Below are positions 36,728 through 38,041 of a stretch of 38,041 bases of DNA, in pieces. The notes under the pieces were generated by a model that worked only from the letters and a program-made list of their open reading frames with translations, was not told where the DNA came from and did no database searches. Position numbers and translations under genes: made by a program. The first letter of the stretch is position 1. The number at the start of each line of letters is the position of its first letter. Source of the stretch: Actinomycetota bacterium (GTDB lineage Bacteria; Actinomycetota; Acidimicrobiia; Acidimicrobiales; Acidimicrobilacustridaceae); contig WLGJ01000002.1 of assembly GCA_009703275.1 (NCBI GenBank), positions 1-38,041 of the forward strand, read 5' to 3'.

Positions 36728-36949
36728 ATGACTTCACGTGGAATCAAGGTGTTCATCGCCGCTCTCGCCCTGAGCGCTGCGGTCGTGGCTGGTTGTTCAA
36801 GTTCGAAGAAGCACCAAACTCCCATCACGGGCACGGTCCCGACGACGTCGGTGACCACGACAACGGCGCCTGCGGCAGCATCAGGCTCAACCACCACGGT
36901 TGTGGGCACGATGTCAGGCATGGGGAGCACCACCACCGTCGCCAGGTAG
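36728..36949 (+). CDS. Small Thr-rich lipoprotein
   Basis: Signal plus lipobox VVAGC then Ser/Thr-rich TTSVTTTTAPAAASGSTTTV. Confidence 0.65.
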   Translation: MTSRGIKVFIAALALSAAVVAGCSSSKKHQTPITGTVPTTSVTTTTAPAAASGSTTTVVGTMSGMGSTTTVAR

Positions 36950-36957
36950 GGCGCATT

Positions 36958-36971
36958 CCGAGGTTCCTCGG
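36958..36971 (+). terminator. Weak candidate hairpin after small lipoprotein
   Basis: CCGAG-GTTC-CTCGG followed by TGTT; no strong T-tract. Confidence 0.25.
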
Positions 36972-37022
36972 TGTTCCTGAACGGAAGTGGCAACGGTCAC
37001 GTCGATGGGGAAGAGTGTCGCC

Positions 37023-38041
37023 ATGGCGACCCACCGAAACCCTCACGCTGGCCTTCCATTCGCCGATGACGACACCGCCATCGCTGCAGCGCTCGAGGAC
37101 GTCTGTGTCCCAGCACTGATGTGCTCAATGGTTCATATGACGGGCGATCCGACCTGGATCAGGGGAGAGATTCGCCCTCGTGTGGCGATTCTCAATAACT
37201 ACGAAAGTGGATTGACGGCCGATGAACAGGCCGAGATTCGTTCGCGTGCCGTGCCCGTGATTGCACAGTGGCGAGATGCAGGTTGCCCCGAACCGCAGGT
37301 GCCTTCGCCCAAACTGGTCAAAGAACTCATGGACTTCATGGCAGCTGCACCGGTGAATCCGGCAGTTGTGCCGATGTTTGCCGATGACCTTCATTTCGAT
37401 GGTGCCGATAGTGGCGCAATCACATGGAAAGACGAGATTTCTCCGAACGTTCGCAACGCGTTCCATGTCGTTGTGATCGGATGCGGTGAGTCCGGGCTGC
37501 TGACGGGAATTCGCCTCGATCAGGCGGGTATTCCGTACACCATCGTCGAGAAGACCGACGGCCCCGGAGGAACTTGGCGCGATAACCGGTATCCCGGTGC
37601 CCGCGTCGATATCGGTAGTCATTTCTATTGCTATTCGTTCGAGCCATCAGATCATTGGAGCGAATACTTCTGTCGCCAGCCTGAACTTCGGGCGTACTTC
37701 GAACGGGTGATGCGTAAGTATCGGGTGGATGAAAAGTGTCGCTTCAACACTGAGGTGCTGAAAGCGACATGGAATGAAACAACGGCGACCTGGTCTGTCG
37801 AAGTGCGAACACCTGACGGCAGCACAGATGTCATTGAGGCAAATGTTGTCGTGAGTGGAACCGGTGCGCTGAATGCGCCGAGGATGCCCGACATTCCTGG
37901 CATGGAAGAGTTCAACGGGCCTTCGTTTCATTCGGCCCGTTGGCCCGATGACCTTGACCTTGCAGGTAAACGCGTCGCGCAAATTGGAGCTGGTGCAAGC
38001 GGATTCCAAATTGCGCCGACCATTGCCGATGAGGTTGCGCA
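37023..38041 (+). CDS. Baeyer-Villiger-type flavin monooxygenase with N-terminal extension (truncated by window end)
   Basis: No stop before the end; VVVIGCGESGLLTGIRL, GPGGTWRDNRYPGARVD, FNGPSFHSARWP (FxGxxxHxxxWP fingerprint). Confidence 0.88.
   Translation, partial: MATHRNPHAGLPFADDDTAIAAALEDVCVPALMCSMVHMTGDPTWIRGEIRPRVAILNNYESGLTADEQAEIRSRAVPVIAQWRDAGCPEPQVPSPKLVKELMDFMAAAPVNPAVVPMFADDLHFDGADSGAITWKDEISPNVRNAFHVVVIGCGESGLLTGIRLDQAGIPYTIVEKTDGPGGTWRDNRYPGARVDIGSHFYCYSFEPSDHWSEYFCRQPELRAYFERVMRKYRVDEKCRFNTEVLKATWNETTATWSVEVRTPDGSTDVIEANVVVSGTGALNAPRMPDIPGMEEFNGPSFHSARWPDDLDLAGKRVAQIGAGASGFQIAPTIADEVA

Overview
The window looks like ordinary chromosome from a high-GC actinobacterium; an Acidimicrobiia-like origin is a guess from gene content, not a test. 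Core-type genes fill 1-11 kb: an epimerase, a degenerate HtrA/PDZ protein, MoaE, MreB, a PDZ/Lon-like protease, a DivIVA-like protein and UPF0182. A catabolic CoA-ester neighbourhood occupies about 11.1-23.7 kb: TetR, amidohydrolase, thiolase-like, DUF35, double CaiB CoA-transferase, alpha/beta hydrolase, acyl-CoA ligase, SDRs and a sulfotransferase. A mosaic accessory stretch at 24.7-30.2 kb holds initiator tRNA-Met, a beta-helix surface protein bracketed by a decayed tRNA/terminator copy, a truncated FAD oxidoreductase, an RTX-repeat protein and a GT25. The right end carries a methyltransferase, a hotdog protein, MMPL, a HIHH-motif membrane protein, exonuclease III, a lipoprotein and a partial BVMO. 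The signals I rate highest are: (1) twin 15-bp palindromes 21 bp apart between divergent catabolic promoters; (2) a ~1.86-kb single-gene segment flanked by the tRNA-fMet 3' end plus terminator and a decayed copy, followed by a cluster of inverted repeats; (3) a DivIVA-like protein ending in a phage-head-morphogenesis-like Cys/His motif; (4) an HtrA homologue lacking its catalytic His; (5) recurrent TAnnnT boxes 5-9 nt before start codons, suggesting pervasive leaderless transcription. All calls were made by eye with no database search.
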